DNA of 64,000 nucleotides from Planctomonas sp. JC2975 (lineage in GTDB: Bacteria > Actinomycetota > Actinomycetes > Actinomycetales > Microbacteriaceae). Below the pieces are notes generated by a model, which was given only the letters and a program-made list of their open reading frames with translations, was not told the origin of the DNA and made no database searches. Positions within the stretch are counted from its first letter, which is position 1; every line of letters starts with the position of its first letter. The position numbers and the translations under genes are program-made. Of this stretch, positions 28,114 to 38,128 are shown in pieces. Location of the stretch: the NCBI RefSeq assembly GCF_012985205.1, contig NZ_JABEKS010000001.1:124001-188000 (forward strand), written 5' to 3'.

Positions 28114-28811
28114 ACGATGCGTCAGGGGTGGACGGCCTCGCCGAACGGCTCGTTCTGGTGCAGCAGAGCGTGGCGGATGCCGCGCGTGCGGCAGGCAGAG
28201 ACCCTTCGGAGGTCACGACCATCGTGGTGACGAAGTTCCATCCGCCTTCCCTCGTGCGCGACCTCGTCGCACTGGGTGTGCGCGATGTGGGGGAGAACCG
28301 GGCGCAGGAAGCCGCAGCGAAGGCCGCGGAGGTCGGATCGGGCACGACCGCCGATCCGCTGCGCTGGCACTTCATCGGGCAGCTGCAGACCAACAAGGCT
28401 CGGATCGTCCGCGGCTTCGCCTCAGCGGTGCACTCCGTGGATCGCCCGGCTCTCGCCGACGCGTTGCGTTCGGACGAATCCGAACTCGACTGCTTCCTCC
28501 AACTGGCTCTGACGGACGATCCCGGACGCGGCGGTGTCACGGGCGCCGATTTGCCGTCGCTGGCCGACCGCGTGCTGACGACTCCTGGTCTGCGGCTGCG
28601 TGGCGTCATGGCGGTCGCACCGTTGGGCGAGGAGCCGAGGAGGGCGTTCGCCAGGGTGCGTGAGGCATCCGAAATCCTCCGCACGATCGCTCCCGAGGCC
28701 ACAGCGATCTCGGCCGGGATGTCGGGCGACTACGCCGACGCGATCGCCGAAGGCGCGACACACGTGCGGATCGGCACCGCAATCACGGGAAAGCGGCCGG
28801 AGCGTGCTTAG
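28110..28811 (+). CDS. yggS: YggS/PROSC-family PLP homeostasis protein
   Basis: A 233-residue single-domain TIM-barrel protein that carries pyridoxal phosphate on the lysine of [10 protein letters not shown] (near residue 36) and buffers PLP and amino-acid pools. Other family blocks: [49 protein letters not shown] and [22 protein letters not shown]. It is translationally coupled to ftsZ. In many actinobacteria a pgeF-like gene lies between ftsZ and yggS; here it is absent. sepF follows after 63 bp. Confidence 0.93.
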   Translation: MNDASGVDGLAERLVLVQQSVADAARAAGRDPSEVTTIVVTKFHPPSLVRDLVALGVRDVGENRAQEAAAKAAEVGSGTTADPLRWHFIGQLQTNKARIVRGFASAVHSVDRPALADALRSDESELDCFLQLALTDDPGRGGVTGADLPSLADRVLTTPGLRLRGVMAVAPLGEEPRRAFARVREASEILRTIAPEATAISAGMSGDYADAIAEGATHVRIGTAITGKRPERA

Positions 28812-28874
28812 CCTTGAGTCGGAACGCGCCGACGACCGGCCAGACCGCAAGACCTCGAGTACACGGAGGATCCC

Positions 28875-29354
28875 ATGGCTAACCCGCTCAAGAAGACGAT
28901 GGCCTACCTCGGCCTCGTCGAAGACGAGCTTGAGTACGACGAAGAACCGGTCGCCCCTGCGCATCCGGCACCTGTCGCGCCAGTGCAGCAGCATCACGCT
29001 GCACCGGCCAAGGCGCCCGTCACACCCTTGCGCAAGCCGACCCCGGCACGGAATGCGACGGTGCAAGAAATGAATGAAATCCTGACGGTCCACCCTCGCC
29101 AGTACAGCGACGCGAAGATGATCGCGGAATCGTTCCGAGAGGGCGTCCCCGTCATCCTCAACCTGTCGCAGATGAGCGAGTCGGAGGCGCAGCGGATGAT
29201 CGACTTCTCGAGCGGCCTGACGCAGGGCCTGCGGGGGAAGATCGAGAAGGTCACCAGCAAGGTGTTCCTGCTCTCGCCTGAGCACGTGATGGTCTCCGGG
29301 GGAGCATCAGCGGTGGGCAACGACGTCGAGGCGTCGTTCTTCGCCGGCGCCTGA
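28875..29354 (+). CDS. sepF: FtsZ membrane anchor SepF
   Basis: A 159-residue protein. The first residues ([14 protein letters not shown]) form the amphipathic membrane-binding helix; a Pro/Ala/His-rich linker runs to about residue 60; the C-terminal domain ([61 protein letters not shown]) is the dimerising FtsZ-binding fold. In Actinobacteria lacking FtsA, SepF is the essential Z-ring tether. GGAGG ends about 5 bases before the ATG at 28875. Confidence 0.95.
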   Translation: MANPLKKTMAYLGLVEDELEYDEEPVAPAHPAPVAPVQQHHAAPAKAPVTPLRKPTPARNATVQEMNEILTVHPRQYSDAKMIAESFREGVPVILNLSQMSESEAQRMIDFSSGLTQGLRGKIEKVTSKVFLLSPEHVMVSGGASAVGNDVEASFFAGA

Positions 29355-29406
29355 GCTGTTCGGCCGACCTGAGAATCGCCGCAGGCGAGGCACAGGCGAC
29401 GTCCCC

Positions 29407-29418
29407 CATACTTGTTCT
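29407..29418 (+). promoter_or_regulatory. -10 element of a candidate leaderless promoter for yggT
   Basis: CATACT (29407-29412) is six bases before the GTG at 29419, the same geometry as the other candidate leaderless starts, and there is no ribosome site. Confidence 0.4.
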
Positions 29419-29721
29419 GTGCCCCTCGCAGTTTCGATCATCGCGACCGTCGCGTACTACGTGTTCCTGATCTTCTTCGTGGTGCTCTGGGTGCGGTTCG
29501 TGCTTGATCTCGTGCGTACCTTCGCGAGGAGCTGGCGTCCGCGAGGCTTCGGTCTCGTGCTCGCCGAGGCCGCCTTAACGGTGACCGATCCTCCGATCAA
29601 GTTCTTCCGTCGTCTACTGCCTCCGTTGTCTCTGGGCCCCGTCGCCCTGGACTTCGGCTGGACGTTGACGATGTTCGTGTGCATCATCGGCATGTACATT
29701 GCTTCGTCGTTCATCTCATGA
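29419..29721 (+). CDS. YggT-family membrane protein
   Basis: A 100-residue protein with two hydrophobic segments (IIATVAYYVFLIFFVVLWVRFVL and WTLTMFVCIIGMYIASSFI) around a conserved loop, LTVTDPPIKFFRRLLPPL, the hallmark of YggT/YlmG proteins. In Actinobacteria it always lies between sepF and divIVA (Rv2146c in M. tuberculosis); its role in division or osmotic stability is unsettled. GTG start without a ribosome binding site; see the -10 element just upstream. Confidence 0.9.
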   Translation: MPLAVSIIATVAYYVFLIFFVVLWVRFVLDLVRTFARSWRPRGFGLVLAEAALTVTDPPIKFFRRLLPPLSLGPVALDFGWTLTMFVCIIGMYIASSFIS

Positions 29722-29821
29722 CGCAGGTCAGGCCTGCAATGGCATCGTCGCAGCCGACTTTGCTAGCGTTAGCTGAACGTTATCCACTGTTCGAAATCAC
29801 AAGCTCTAAGGGTGGTAGGCC

Positions 29822-30502
29822 ATGGCGCTAACTCCGGAAGACGTCGTCAACAAGCGGTTCCAACCGACCAAATTCCGTGAGGGCTACGACCAGGACGAGG
29901 TCGATGACTTCCTCGATGAGGTCGTCGTCGAGTTGCGCCGTCTGAACCAGGAGAACGAGGAGCTCAAGCAGCGCCTCGTTGGATCCGACTCGCGGATCGC
30001 CGAGTTGCAGCGCAACGCCGCGTCCGAGCAGACGCAGGCCATCGCGGCACCCGCGCCGGTCGTCGTGGCGCCTCAGCCCGTCGTGTCCTCCGTGGATGAG
30101 ACGGAGAGCACGAACAATCTCCTTCAGCTGGCCCGTCGTCTGCACGAGGAGCATGTGCGCGAGGGTGTCGAGAAGCGCGATGCGCTCATCGCAGAAGGTC
30201 ACGCAACTGCCGCCCGCGTTGTGGCGGAAGCCGAGGCCAAGCAGCGTGCCCAGATCACGGCACTCGAGAGCGAGCGCACGGGTATCGAGCGTCAGATCGA
30301 AGAGCTCCGCTCGTTCGAGCGCGACTACCGCGCGAAGCTGAAGAGCTACATCGAGACCCACCTTCGCGACCTCGACAGCACAGGCGTAGGAACGAACGGA
30401 TTCAAGACGGGTGGCAACCCCGCGGTCTCCGGACAGTTCGCTACGGTCGCCGCCGGAGACGACCGGCAGACGCCGCCGACGTTCCAGAGCTTTGGAGGCT
30501 AA
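29822..30502 (+). CDS. divIVA: polar growth/division scaffold DivIVA (Wag31)
   Basis: A 226-residue coiled-coil protein that marks curved membrane at poles and septa and organises wall synthesis. The N-terminal lipid-binding domain is MALTPEDVVNKRFQPTKFR ... YDQDEVDDFLDEVV, then a first coiled coil (LRRLNQENEELKQRLVGSDS), a Pro/Val-rich linker, and a long second coiled coil from NNLLQLARRLHEEHV to IETHLRDL. Actinobacterial DivIVA is essential and phosphorylated by PASTA kinases. The ATG at 29822 follows GGGTGGTAGG. The last codons overlap the start of lspA. Confidence 0.96.
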   Translation: MALTPEDVVNKRFQPTKFREGYDQDEVDDFLDEVVVELRRLNQENEELKQRLVGSDSRIAELQRNAASEQTQAIAAPAPVVVAPQPVVSSVDETESTNNLLQLARRLHEEHVREGVEKRDALIAEGHATAARVVAEAEAKQRAQITALESERTGIERQIEELRSFERDYRAKLKSYIETHLRDLDSTGVGTNGFKTGGNPAVSGQFATVAAGDDRQTPPTFQSFGG

Positions 30503-31235
30503 ACCCGTCGGGAAGGTCAGCGTTCGCGCGATCATCCTGCTCGTCCTCGTCGCGCTCGTCGTTCTCACTCTCGACCAGCTGGCGAAATGGTGGGTTGTGA
30601 ACAACCTGCCGTTCCGCGAGCCGCAGAACATCCTGGGCAACCTGCTCATCTTCGAATACGACCGCAATCCCGGCGCTGCGTTCTCGATCGGCACCGGATC
30701 GACATGGATCTTCTCCATCGTCGCGACCGCCGTCCTGATCTTCGTCATCTGGTACGCGCGCCGGATTCGTTCTTGGGTGTGGGCCCTCGTGTTCGGGCTC
30801 GTCCTCGGCGGTCTGCTCGGCAACCTGACGGATCGTCTGTTCCGTCCGCCGGGGTTCGGAGTCGGCGAGGTCGTCGACTTCATCCGGATCCCGCTGTTGC
30901 CGGCCATTTTCAACCTGGCGGACTCCGCGATCGTCGCAGCGATGATCCTCTTCCTGCTGCTGACCGTGCTGGGCGTCGGCCTGGACGGCAAGCGTGCAGC
31001 GAAGACTGCGGATGCTGCCGAGGTACCCGCGGACGGCGCGACGGCGTCCGAGAACGGCGGCACGGCATCGTCAGCCACCGAGGAGGCGGATGTCGAGCCT
31101 TCGACCGCGGACGCCGACGGCAGCGAATCCTCGCAGGACCCCGAGTCCGGCAACTCCACGGACGGACGCGACCGCGCCGAGTCGCGGGCGCTGCTGCTGG
31201 GCGATGCCGGGGGTCCGGTCGACGGTCGTGCCTGA
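30492..31235 (+). CDS. lspA: lipoprotein signal peptidase
   Basis: A 247-residue aspartyl protease of the inner membrane that removes signal peptides from prolipoproteins such as CtaC in this window. Four helices carry the family blocks LDQLAKWWVV, EYDRNPGAAFSIG, GGLLGNLTDRLF, VVDFI and the catalytic FNLADSAI. From about residue 170 the C-terminus is a long acidic Ala/Ser/Glu/Asp/Thr tail, absent from the roughly 165-residue E. coli enzyme. No ATG or GTG gives a usable start; TTG at 30492, inside the end of divIVA (11-bp overlap), is the best candidate and implies coupling. Confidence 0.9.
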   Translation: MEAKPVGKVSVRAIILLVLVALVVLTLDQLAKWWVVNNLPFREPQNILGNLLIFEYDRNPGAAFSIGTGSTWIFSIVATAVLIFVIWYARRIRSWVWALVFGLVLGGLLGNLTDRLFRPPGFGVGEVVDFIRIPLLPAIFNLADSAIVAAMILFLLLTVLGVGLDGKRAAKTADAAEVPADGATASENGGTASSATEEADVEPSTADADGSESSQDPESGNSTDGRDRAESRALLLGDAGGPVDGRA

Positions 31236-31304
31236 CTCGACCGAGGACATCCGGGCGGCCGGTGCGATCGAAGCGGTGCGAGGCCGAACGGGGCGGTCGG
31301 ACCG

Positions 31305-32228
31305 ATGACCGAGTATCGCAGTCTGCCCGTGCCGGACGGCCTCGCCGGCTCGCGTGTGGACGCAGGCGTCGCCAAGCTCCTGGGATTCTCCCGTAGCTTC
31401 GCGGCCGAGGTCGCCGAGTCCGGCGGTGTCGTGCTCGACGGCCGCGTGCTCGGCAAGTCCGATCGGCTCGACGCCGGCGCCTGGCTGGAGATCAGTTGGG
31501 CGCCGAAGGCTCCTGTCCAGATCGTCCCGGTCGTCGTCCCCGAGCTCGGTGTGGTGTATGACGACGACGACATCATCGTGGTGGACAAACCGGCCGGGGT
31601 GGCAGCGCATCCGTCGATCGGGTGGGAAGGTCCGACGGTCGTCGGCGCCCTCGCCGGCGCCGGGTACCGGGTCTCGACATCGGGCGCGGCGGAACGCGCG
31701 GGCATCGTCCATCGTCTCGACGCTGGCACCAGCGGCCTCATGGTCGTCGCGAAGAGCGAGCGGGCGTACGCGGCGCTCAAGCGCGCGTTCCACGACCGCG
31801 AGGTCGAGAAGATCTACCACGCGGTGGTGCAAGGGCATCCGGATCCCCTGAGCGGAACGATCGACGCACCCATCGGGCGGCACCCGCGATCCGACTGGAA
31901 GTTCGCGGTGACGGCTTCGGGCAAGCCGTCGGTGACGCACTATGAGACGCTCGAGGCCTTCCCGGCCGCGAGCCTGCTGGAGATCCATCTGGAGACCGGC
32001 CGCACGCATCAGATCCGGGTGCACATGGCCGCGCAGCGGCATCCGTGTATCGGGGATGCCATGTACGGCGCCGACCCCACGCTGTCCGCCCGGCTCGGAC
32101 TCACGCGGCAGTGGCTGCACGCGCATCAGCTCGCGTTCGAGCATCCGGCGGACGGCGAATGGGTGACCTTCACCTCTGCCTATCCGAGTGATCTTCAGCA
32201 CGCCGTCGACGTGTTGGGCGAGGCCTGA
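31305..32228 (+). CDS. rluD: RluA-family pseudouridine synthase (RluD-like)
   Basis: A 307-residue RNA-modifying enzyme that isomerises uridines, probably in 23S rRNA helix 69. An N-terminal S4 RNA-binding domain ([20 protein letters not shown] ... [10 protein letters not shown]) is followed by the catalytic domain with [13 protein letters not shown], the catalytic-aspartate motif [13 protein letters not shown] and [13 protein letters not shown]. It follows lspA by 69 bp, the common actinobacterial order lspA-rluD. Which uridines it modifies cannot be read from sequence. Confidence 0.93.
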   Translation: MTEYRSLPVPDGLAGSRVDAGVAKLLGFSRSFAAEVAESGGVVLDGRVLGKSDRLDAGAWLEISWAPKAPVQIVPVVVPELGVVYDDDDIIVVDKPAGVAAHPSIGWEGPTVVGALAGAGYRVSTSGAAERAGIVHRLDAGTSGLMVVAKSERAYAALKRAFHDREVEKIYHAVVQGHPDPLSGTIDAPIGRHPRSDWKFAVTASGKPSVTHYETLEAFPAASLLEIHLETGRTHQIRVHMAAQRHPCIGDAMYGADPTLSARLGLTRQWLHAHQLAFEHPADGEWVTFTSAYPSDLQHAVDVLGEA

Positions 32229-32342
32229 TCGCCGGATTCGACGACGCCATCCGACGAGGTTCGGGAACACCGCTGTCGACCTCGGGCCTCGGGCGACCGG
32301 CGAACTAGGCTGGGACTTCAATCGATCGGGAGGCATCCAGAC

Positions 32343-35300
32343 GTGGCGACAGATTCCTTCGTCCACCTGCACGTGCACAGCGAGTATTCGATGCTCGACG
32401 GGGCGGCGAAGATCGGCCCCCTGATGGACGCCGCCGTCGGTCACGGAATGCCGGCGATCGCCGTCACCGACCACGGCAACATGTTCGCCGCTTTCGAGTT
32501 CTGGCGTGCCGCGACCGCCGCCGGCATCAAGCCGATCATCGGCACCGAGGCCTATCTGACGCCCGGGACGCATCGCAGCGACCGAACGCGCGTGCGCTGG
32601 GGCAACGGTGGCGAGGACGACGTCTCAGGCAGTGGGGCGTACACGCACATGACGATGCTCGCCGAGACGACGGAGGGCATGCACAACCTCTTCCGGATGT
32701 CGTCCCTCGCGTCGATCGAGGGCTACTACTTCAAGCCGCGCATGGACCGCGAGCTGCTCGAGAAATACTCGAAGGGCATCATCGCCACGACGGGCTGCCC
32801 GAGCGGCGAGGTGCAGACCAGGCTTCGGCTCGGGCAGTACGACGAGGCGGTGAAGGCGGCAGCCGAGTACCGCGACATCTTCGGCAAGGACAACTTCTTC
32901 GTCGAACTCATGGAGCACGGACTGGGCCTCGAGTCGCGAGTGCGCAAGGACCTGCTCCGCCTCGCCAAGGACCTGGATCTGCGCCTCGTCGCCACCAACG
33001 ACCTGCACTACACGCATGCGGAGGACGCGAAGTCCCACGCGGCGCTGCTCTGCGTGCAGTCGGGGTCGACGCTGAACGACCCGAAGCGATTCCAGCTCGA
33101 GCCGGAGGGCGCCTACTACCTCAAGTCGCCGCAGGAGATGCGCGACCTCTTCCGGGAGCTGCCGGAAGCGTGCGACACCACGCTGGACATCGCAGAGCGT
33201 TGCGAGATCGACTTCGAACTCAGCACCGGAAAGTACATGCCGAAGTTCCCGGTGCCGGAAGGCGAGACCGAGGAGAGCTGGTTCGTCAAGGAGGTCAACT
33301 CCGGGCTGGAGCAGCGTTACCCGGAGGGGATCCCGGAGAAGGTCCAGGCGCAGGCCGAATACGAGACCGGCATCATCCTCCAGATGGGGTTCCCCGGCTA
33401 CTTCCTCGTCGTCGCCGACTTCATCAACTGGTCGAAGAACAACGGCATCCGGGTCGGCCCCGGCCGTGGATCAGGTGCCGGATCGATGGCGGCGTACGCC
33501 ATGCGCATCACGGATCTCGATCCGCTCGAGCACGGGCTCATCTTCGAACGATTCCTGAACCCCGATCGCGTCTCCATGCCGGACTTCGACGTCGACTTCG
33601 ACGACCGTCGCCGCCTCGAGGCCGTGAAGTACGTCACGGAGAAGTACGGCGCGGAGCGCGTGTCCCAGATCGTGACCTACGGCACGATCAAGGCGAAGCA
33701 GGCCTTGAAAGACGCCGGCCGCGTGCTCGGCTTCCCGTTCTCGATGGGGGAGAAGCTCACCAAGGCGATGCCGCCCGCCGTGATGGGCAAGGACATCCCG
33801 CTCTACCAGGTGTTCGACAAGACCAGCCCCAGGTACAAGGAAGCCGTCGAGCTTCGCGCCGTCGTCGAAGGCGATCCGGAAGCCAGGACGGTGTTCGACA
33901 CGGCGCTCGGGCTGGAAGGTCTGAAGCGCCAGTGGGGCGTGCACGCGGCTGGCGTGATCATGTCGTCGGACCCGATCATCGACGTGATCCCGATCATGAA
34001 GCGGGAGCAGGACGGCCAGATCGTCACTCAGCTCGACTATCCGGCGGCCGAATCCCTCGGCCTCATCAAGATGGACTTCCTCGGCCTGCGGAACCTGACG
34101 ATCATCAGTGACGCGCTGGACAACATCAAGGCGAATCAGGCCTTCGAGCTCGACCTGGAGGGGCTGCCGCTGGACGACCGTCCCGCGTACGACCTCCTGA
34201 CCAGGGGCGACACCCTCGGCGTGTTCCAGCTCGACGGCGGACCGATGCGCGCTCTGCTGCGCCAGATGAAGCCGGACAACTTCGAGGACATCTCGGCACT
34301 CATCGCGCTGTACCGTCCGGGGCCGATGGGGGCGAACTCGCACATCAACTACGCGCTTCGCAAGAACGGGCTGCAGCCGATCACGCCCATCCATCCCGAA
34401 CTCGAGGAGCCGCTGAAGGACATCCTCAACACCAGCTACGGCCTGATCATCTACCAGGAGCAGGTGATGGCCATCGCGCAGAAGGTGGCCGGGTTCTCGC
34501 TCGGACAGGCAGACATCCTCCGCCGCGCGATGGGCAAGAAGAAGAAGTCGGAGTTGGACAAGCAGCAGGCCGGATTCTTCGGCGGGATGCAGGAGCGCGG
34601 CTATTCGCAGGCCGCCATCGACAAGCTCTGGGAGATCCTGCTTCCGTTCTCGGACTACGCGTTCAACAAGGCGCACTCCGCTGCATACGGTGTCGTCTCG
34701 TACTGGACCGCTTATCTCAAGGCGCACTATCCTGCCGAGTACATGGCGGCACTCCTGACCAGCGTCGGCGATTCCAAGGACAAGATGGCGCTGTACCTCA
34801 ACGAGTGCCGTCGCATGGGGATCCGGGTGCTCCCGCCGGACGTGAACGAGTCCATCGGATTCTTCGCTGCCGTCGGAGATGATGTGCGGTTCGGGCTGGG
34901 TGCGGTGCGCAACGTCGGCAGCAACGTCGTGGACGGCATCCGCCAGGCTCGCGAGGAGAAGGGACGCTTCGAGTCGTTCCACGACTACCTCAAGAAGGTG
35001 CCGCTTCACGTCGCGAACAAGCGAACCACGGAGTCTCTGATCAAGGCCGGCGCTTTCGACTCGTTCGGAGACTCGCGCCGGGCACTGCTGGAGGTGCACG
35101 AGGGCGCCGTCGAGTCGGTGGTCAACGACAAGCGGGTCGAGGCGACCGGCCAGGCCGGGTTCGACTTCGACATGCTGCTCGCCGACGAGCCGGACGCGGG
35201 TCCGGTGTCACTCGTGCCTCAGAAGCCCGAGTGGGACAAAAGGCAGAAACTCGCTTTCGAGCGCGAGATGCTCGGCCTCTACGTGTCCGACCATCCGCTC

Positions 35301-35873
35301 GCGGGCCTCGAACTCGAACTCGCGAAGCAGGCGAGCACATCGATCGCCGACCTGACAGCGTCGGAGTCGACGCAGGACGGCGACACGGTGACGATCGCCG
35401 GGCTCGTGACGGGTGTGCAGCATCGCGTGGCGAAGCAGTCCGGCAACCAATACGGCATGATCACGGTCGAGGACTTCGGCGGCGAGATCACCGTCATGTT
35501 CATGGGCAAGGCGTACCAGGAGTTCGGACCGGCGCTCGTCGGCGATTCGATCGTCGTGGTGCGCGGACGCGTGAGCCTCCGAGACGACGGCATGAACCTG
35601 CACGCTTACAGCCTGTTCACCCCCGACCTCGGTTCGGCGATGGCGGGCCCGTCCGGTCCACTCGTGATCACGATGCCCGACCAGCGCGCGACGACTGATG
35701 TGGTTCAGGACCTCGGGGACATGCTCATCCGCCATGCAGGCGACGGCGAGGTGCGGTTGCGGCTGGTGAAGGGGAGCACGGCGCGCGTGTTCGAACTGCC
35801 TTATCGCGTCAGCGTGTCGGCGGACCTGTACGGAGAGCTGAAGGGTCTGCTCGGGCCCGCCTGCCTCGTCTGA
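32343..35873 (+). CDS. dnaE: replicative DNA polymerase III alpha subunit
   Basis: A 1176-residue C-family polymerase that copies the chromosome. The N-terminal PHP domain (FVHLHVHSEYSMLDGAAKIG, AVTDHGN) keeps its metal-binding histidines, so it may have proofreading activity, as shown for DnaE1 of M. tuberculosis. The palm catalytic aspartates are in MPDFDVDFDDRRR; GPGRGSGAGSMAAYAM and LYRPGPMGA follow. Near the C-terminus lie helix-hairpin-helix and OB-fold parts (TVTIAGLVTGVQHR ... ITVMFMGKAY). The GTG at 32343 follows GGGAGG. It stands alone between rluD and an SDR gene. Confidence 0.97.
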   Translation: MATDSFVHLHVHSEYSMLDGAAKIGPLMDAAVGHGMPAIAVTDHGNMFAAFEFWRAATAAGIKPIIGTEAYLTPGTHRSDRTRVRWGNGGEDDVSGSGAYTHMTMLAETTEGMHNLFRMSSLASIEGYYFKPRMDRELLEKYSKGIIATTGCPSGEVQTRLRLGQYDEAVKAAAEYRDIFGKDNFFVELMEHGLGLESRVRKDLLRLAKDLDLRLVATNDLHYTHAEDAKSHAALLCVQSGSTLNDPKRFQLEPEGAYYLKSPQEMRDLFRELPEACDTTLDIAERCEIDFELSTGKYMPKFPVPEGETEESWFVKEVNSGLEQRYPEGIPEKVQAQAEYETGIILQMGFPGYFLVVADFINWSKNNGIRVGPGRGSGAGSMAAYAMRITDLDPLEHGLIFERFLNPDRVSMPDFDVDFDDRRRLEAVKYVTEKYGAERVSQIVTYGTIKAKQALKDAGRVLGFPFSMGEKLTKAMPPAVMGKDIPLYQVFDKTSPRYKEAVELRAVVEGDPEARTVFDTALGLEGLKRQWGVHAAGVIMSSDPIIDVIPIMKREQDGQIVTQLDYPAAESLGLIKMDFLGLRNLTIISDALDNIKANQAFELDLEGLPLDDRPAYDLLTRGDTLGVFQLDGGPMRALLRQMKPDNFEDISALIALYRPGPMGANSHINYALRKNGLQPITPIHPELEEPLKDILNTSYGLIIYQEQVMAIAQKVAGFSLGQADILRRAMGKKKKSELDKQQAGFFGGMQERGYSQAAIDKLWEILLPFSDYAFNKAHSAAYGVVSYWTAYLKAHYPAEYMAALLTSVGDSKDKMALYLNECRRMGIRVLPPDVNESIGFFAAVGDDVRFGLGAVRNVGSNVVDGIRQAREEKGRFESFHDYLKKVPLHVANKRTTESLIKAGAFDSFGDSRRALLEVHEGAVESVVNDKRVEATGQAGFDFDMLLADEPDAGPVSLVPQKPEWDKRQKLAFEREMLGLYVSDHPLAGLELELAKQASTSIADLTASESTQDGDTVTIAGLVTGVQHRVAKQSGNQYGMITVEDFGGEITVMFMGKAYQEFGPALVGDSIVVVRGRVSLRDDGMNLHAYSLFTPDLGSAMAGPSGPLVITMPDQRATTDVVQDLGDMLIRHAGDGEVRLRLVKGSTARVFELPYRVSVSADLYGELKGLLGPACLV

Positions 35874-35997
35874 GGTCCGCTGGATCCCGACGACGCCGTC
35901 GTCTGGCGCGATCGTCCGGTGTGCAGGTGCAGAGCAACCCTCGTTTCGTGCAGCGCTCGACGGCGGCCACAATGGGCAGTGGCGCGAAGGAGCGAGC

Positions 35998-36738
35998 ATG
36001 GCACGATTCACCGATCGAGTTGCGATCATCACGGGTGCGAGCAGGGGAATCGGGTTGGCCATCGCCGCCCGACTCATCGATGAGGGTGCGCGGGTGGTGA
36101 TCACCGGCCGACACCAGGAAGGCCTGGACGAAGCCATCGCCGAACTGGGATCGGATCACGCCACCGCCGTCGCAGGCAAGGCGGACGACGCGGCCCATCG
36201 TCAAGCGGTGCTCGCGCACGCACTCGATCGGTACGGCCGCATCGACCACCTGGTCAACAACGCGGGCATCAACCCGCTGTTCGGGCCATCGCTCGGGGCC
36301 GATCTCGGCGCAGTCCGCAAGATGGTCGACGTCAACGTCCTCGCAGCGTTCGAGTGGACACGGGATGCGGTCGCCTCCGGCCTGAGCGGATCCGTGGTGA
36401 ACATCGCCTCCGTCTCCGGCATCTCCGCGAGTCCCGGCATCGCGTTCTACGGCGTGACGAAGGCGGCGCTCATCGGACTGACCACGCAGCTCGCGGCCGA
36501 ACTCGCGCCGAGCATCCGGGTGAACGCCGTTGCCCCCGCGGTCGTGAAGACGGCGTTCGCGCGGAGCCTCTACGAAGGGCGCGAAGCCGAAGCCGCTGCG
36601 CGCTACCCCTTGCAGAGGCTCGGCGAGCCGGACGACGTCGCCGGCCCTGTGGCCTTCCTGCTGTCCGACGACGCTTCGTGGATGACCGGCCAGACACTGG
36701 TCATCGACGGCGGGGCGGGCATCCGGTCGTCGCTCTGA
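35998..36738 (+). CDS. short-chain dehydrogenase/reductase (FabG-like)
   Basis: A 246-residue NAD(P)-dependent oxidoreductase of the classical SDR family: cofactor loop TGASRGIG (residues 13-20), NNAG, catalytic serine in NIASVSGIS, and YGVTK as the YXXXK pair. ITGRHQEG after the second strand has an arginine that favours NADP(H). Substrate is unknown; FabG-type ketoacyl reduction or a small alcohol are both possible. AAGGAG precedes the ATG. It is 124 bp after dnaE and is not obviously part of an operon. Confidence 0.88.
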   Translation: MARFTDRVAIITGASRGIGLAIAARLIDEGARVVITGRHQEGLDEAIAELGSDHATAVAGKADDAAHRQAVLAHALDRYGRIDHLVNNAGINPLFGPSLGADLGAVRKMVDVNVLAAFEWTRDAVASGLSGSVVNIASVSGISASPGIAFYGVTKAALIGLTTQLAAELAPSIRVNAVAPAVVKTAFARSLYEGREAEAAARYPLQRLGEPDDVAGPVAFLLSDDASWMTGQTLVIDGGAGIRSSL

Positions 36739-36782
36739 GGGCCTGGTCGCCGTCACGACGATCCGCCTCAGGTGACCGCCCC

Positions 36783-36794
36783 TACAATGTCGGG
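36783..36794 (+). promoter_or_regulatory. -10 element of a candidate leaderless promoter for hisD
   Basis: TACAAT (36783-36788), a near-consensus -10 box, stands six bases before the GTG at 36795 with no ribosome site between. Confidence 0.6.
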
Positions 36795-38102
36795 GTGCAG
36801 ACCATCGACCTCCGTGGCCAGACCCTCGACGACGACGCCCTTCGCGGTGCTGTTCCCCGTCCCACCATCGACATCACGGTGGCGACGGATGCCGCTTCCG
36901 CGCTGATCGACGACGTGCGCCACCGCGGGTCGGCCGCTCTGCTCGACCAGGCCGAGCGTTTCGACGGGGTCCGTCCGTCAGCACTCCGAGTTTCGGATGC
37001 CGACATCCGGGCGGCGGTGGATGCCCTTGCACCTGCCGTGCGTGACGCCCTGGAGCACGCCATCAACCGGGTCAGGGCCGTGAGCGCCGCCCAGGTGCCT
37101 CCCGCGGCATCCACCCGCCTCGGCGCAGGTGCCGTCGTCGAGCAACGTTGGCAACCGGTCACGCGTGCCGGTCTCTACGTGCCGGGTGGCAAAGCACCCC
37201 TAGCCTCCAGCGTGGTCATGAATGCCATCCCCGCACTCGTCGCCGGGGTCGGTTCTGTTGCATTGGCGAGTCCGGCGCAGCGGGAGCACGACGGGGGAGT
37301 GCACCCGGTCATCCTGGGAGCCGCCGGCCTCATCGGCCTCGAGGAGGTGTACGCCATCGGCGGCGCGGGCGCCATCGGGGCACTCGCCTACGGAGTCCCC
37401 GACCTCGGACTGGATGCCGCGGACATCGTCACCGGCCCCGGCAACATCTACGTGGCGGCGGCGAAGCGCCTGGTGCGCGGGGTTGTCGGCATCGACGCCG
37501 AAGCCGGGACTACCGAGATCCTGGTCATCGCGGATGCGTCCGCCGACCCTGCACTGGTCGCCGCGGACCTGCTGAGCCAGGCCGAGCACGACGAGGCTGC
37601 TGCATCCCTGCTGGTCACCGACTCGGAGGAATTCGCAGCCGCAGTCCGGCGGCAGCTTGACGTGGCGGTCGTGCAGACGGGCAACGCCGCGCGCGCGGCG
37701 ACCGCCCTCGCCGGGCCGCAGTCGGCGATCGTCCTTGTGGACGACGAGACGCAGGCTGTCCGATTCAGCGATGCGTACGCGCCGGAGCACCTCGAGGTGC
37801 ACACGGTCGATCCGGCCCGCACCCTGGCCGGCATCCGGAACGCCGGCGCCATCTTCCTGGGCAGCCATTCTCCGGTCAGCCTTGGCGACTACATGGCTGG
37901 ATCCAACCACGTGCTGCCCACGGGCGGATCAGCGCGCTACTCGTCAGGCCTTGGCGCGTACACGTTCCTGCGACCGCAGCAGGTCATCCGCTACGACGCG
38001 GAGGGCCTGGCATCCGTCTCGGACGACGTCGTCGCCCTTGCGACGGCCGAGCTGCTGCCGGCGCACGGGGAAGCCGTCAGCGCACGCTTCGCCACACGAT
38101 GA
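36795..38102 (+). CDS. hisD: histidinol dehydrogenase
   Basis: A 435-residue zinc enzyme that oxidises L-histidinol to L-histidine in two steps. Typical blocks: VTRAGLYVPGGKAPLASSVV, GGAGAIGALAYG, IVTGPGNIYVAAAKRLV, DLLSQAEHDE, the catalytic AYAPEHLEVHT (zinc ligand and base) and SLGDYMAGSNHVLPTGGSAR. The GTG at 36795 is placed by the upstream TACAAT and by the family N-terminus. No other his gene follows; nrdR starts 27 bp later, so the biosynthetic genes hisC/B must lie elsewhere. Confidence 0.95.
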   Translation: MQTIDLRGQTLDDDALRGAVPRPTIDITVATDAASALIDDVRHRGSAALLDQAERFDGVRPSALRVSDADIRAAVDALAPAVRDALEHAINRVRAVSAAQVPPAASTRLGAGAVVEQRWQPVTRAGLYVPGGKAPLASSVVMNAIPALVAGVGSVALASPAQREHDGGVHPVILGAAGLIGLEEVYAIGGAGAIGALAYGVPDLGLDAADIVTGPGNIYVAAAKRLVRGVVGIDAEAGTTEILVIADASADPALVAADLLSQAEHDEAAASLLVTDSEEFAAAVRRQLDVAVVQTGNAARAATALAGPQSAIVLVDDETQAVRFSDAYAPEHLEVHTVDPARTLAGIRNAGAIFLGSHSPVSLGDYMAGSNHVLPTGGSARYSSGLGAYTFLRPQQVIRYDAEGLASVSDDVVALATAELLPAHGEAVSARFATR

Positions 38103-38128
38103 CCGCCGTCGGATAGCCTGAGCACACC

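Noticed and set aside
29828-31780. 650-codon open frame on the minus strand opposite divIVA, lspA and rluD
   Set aside because: Ser/Arg/Pro/Thr-rich composition, no domain motifs, and it runs antisense through three genes with clear families.
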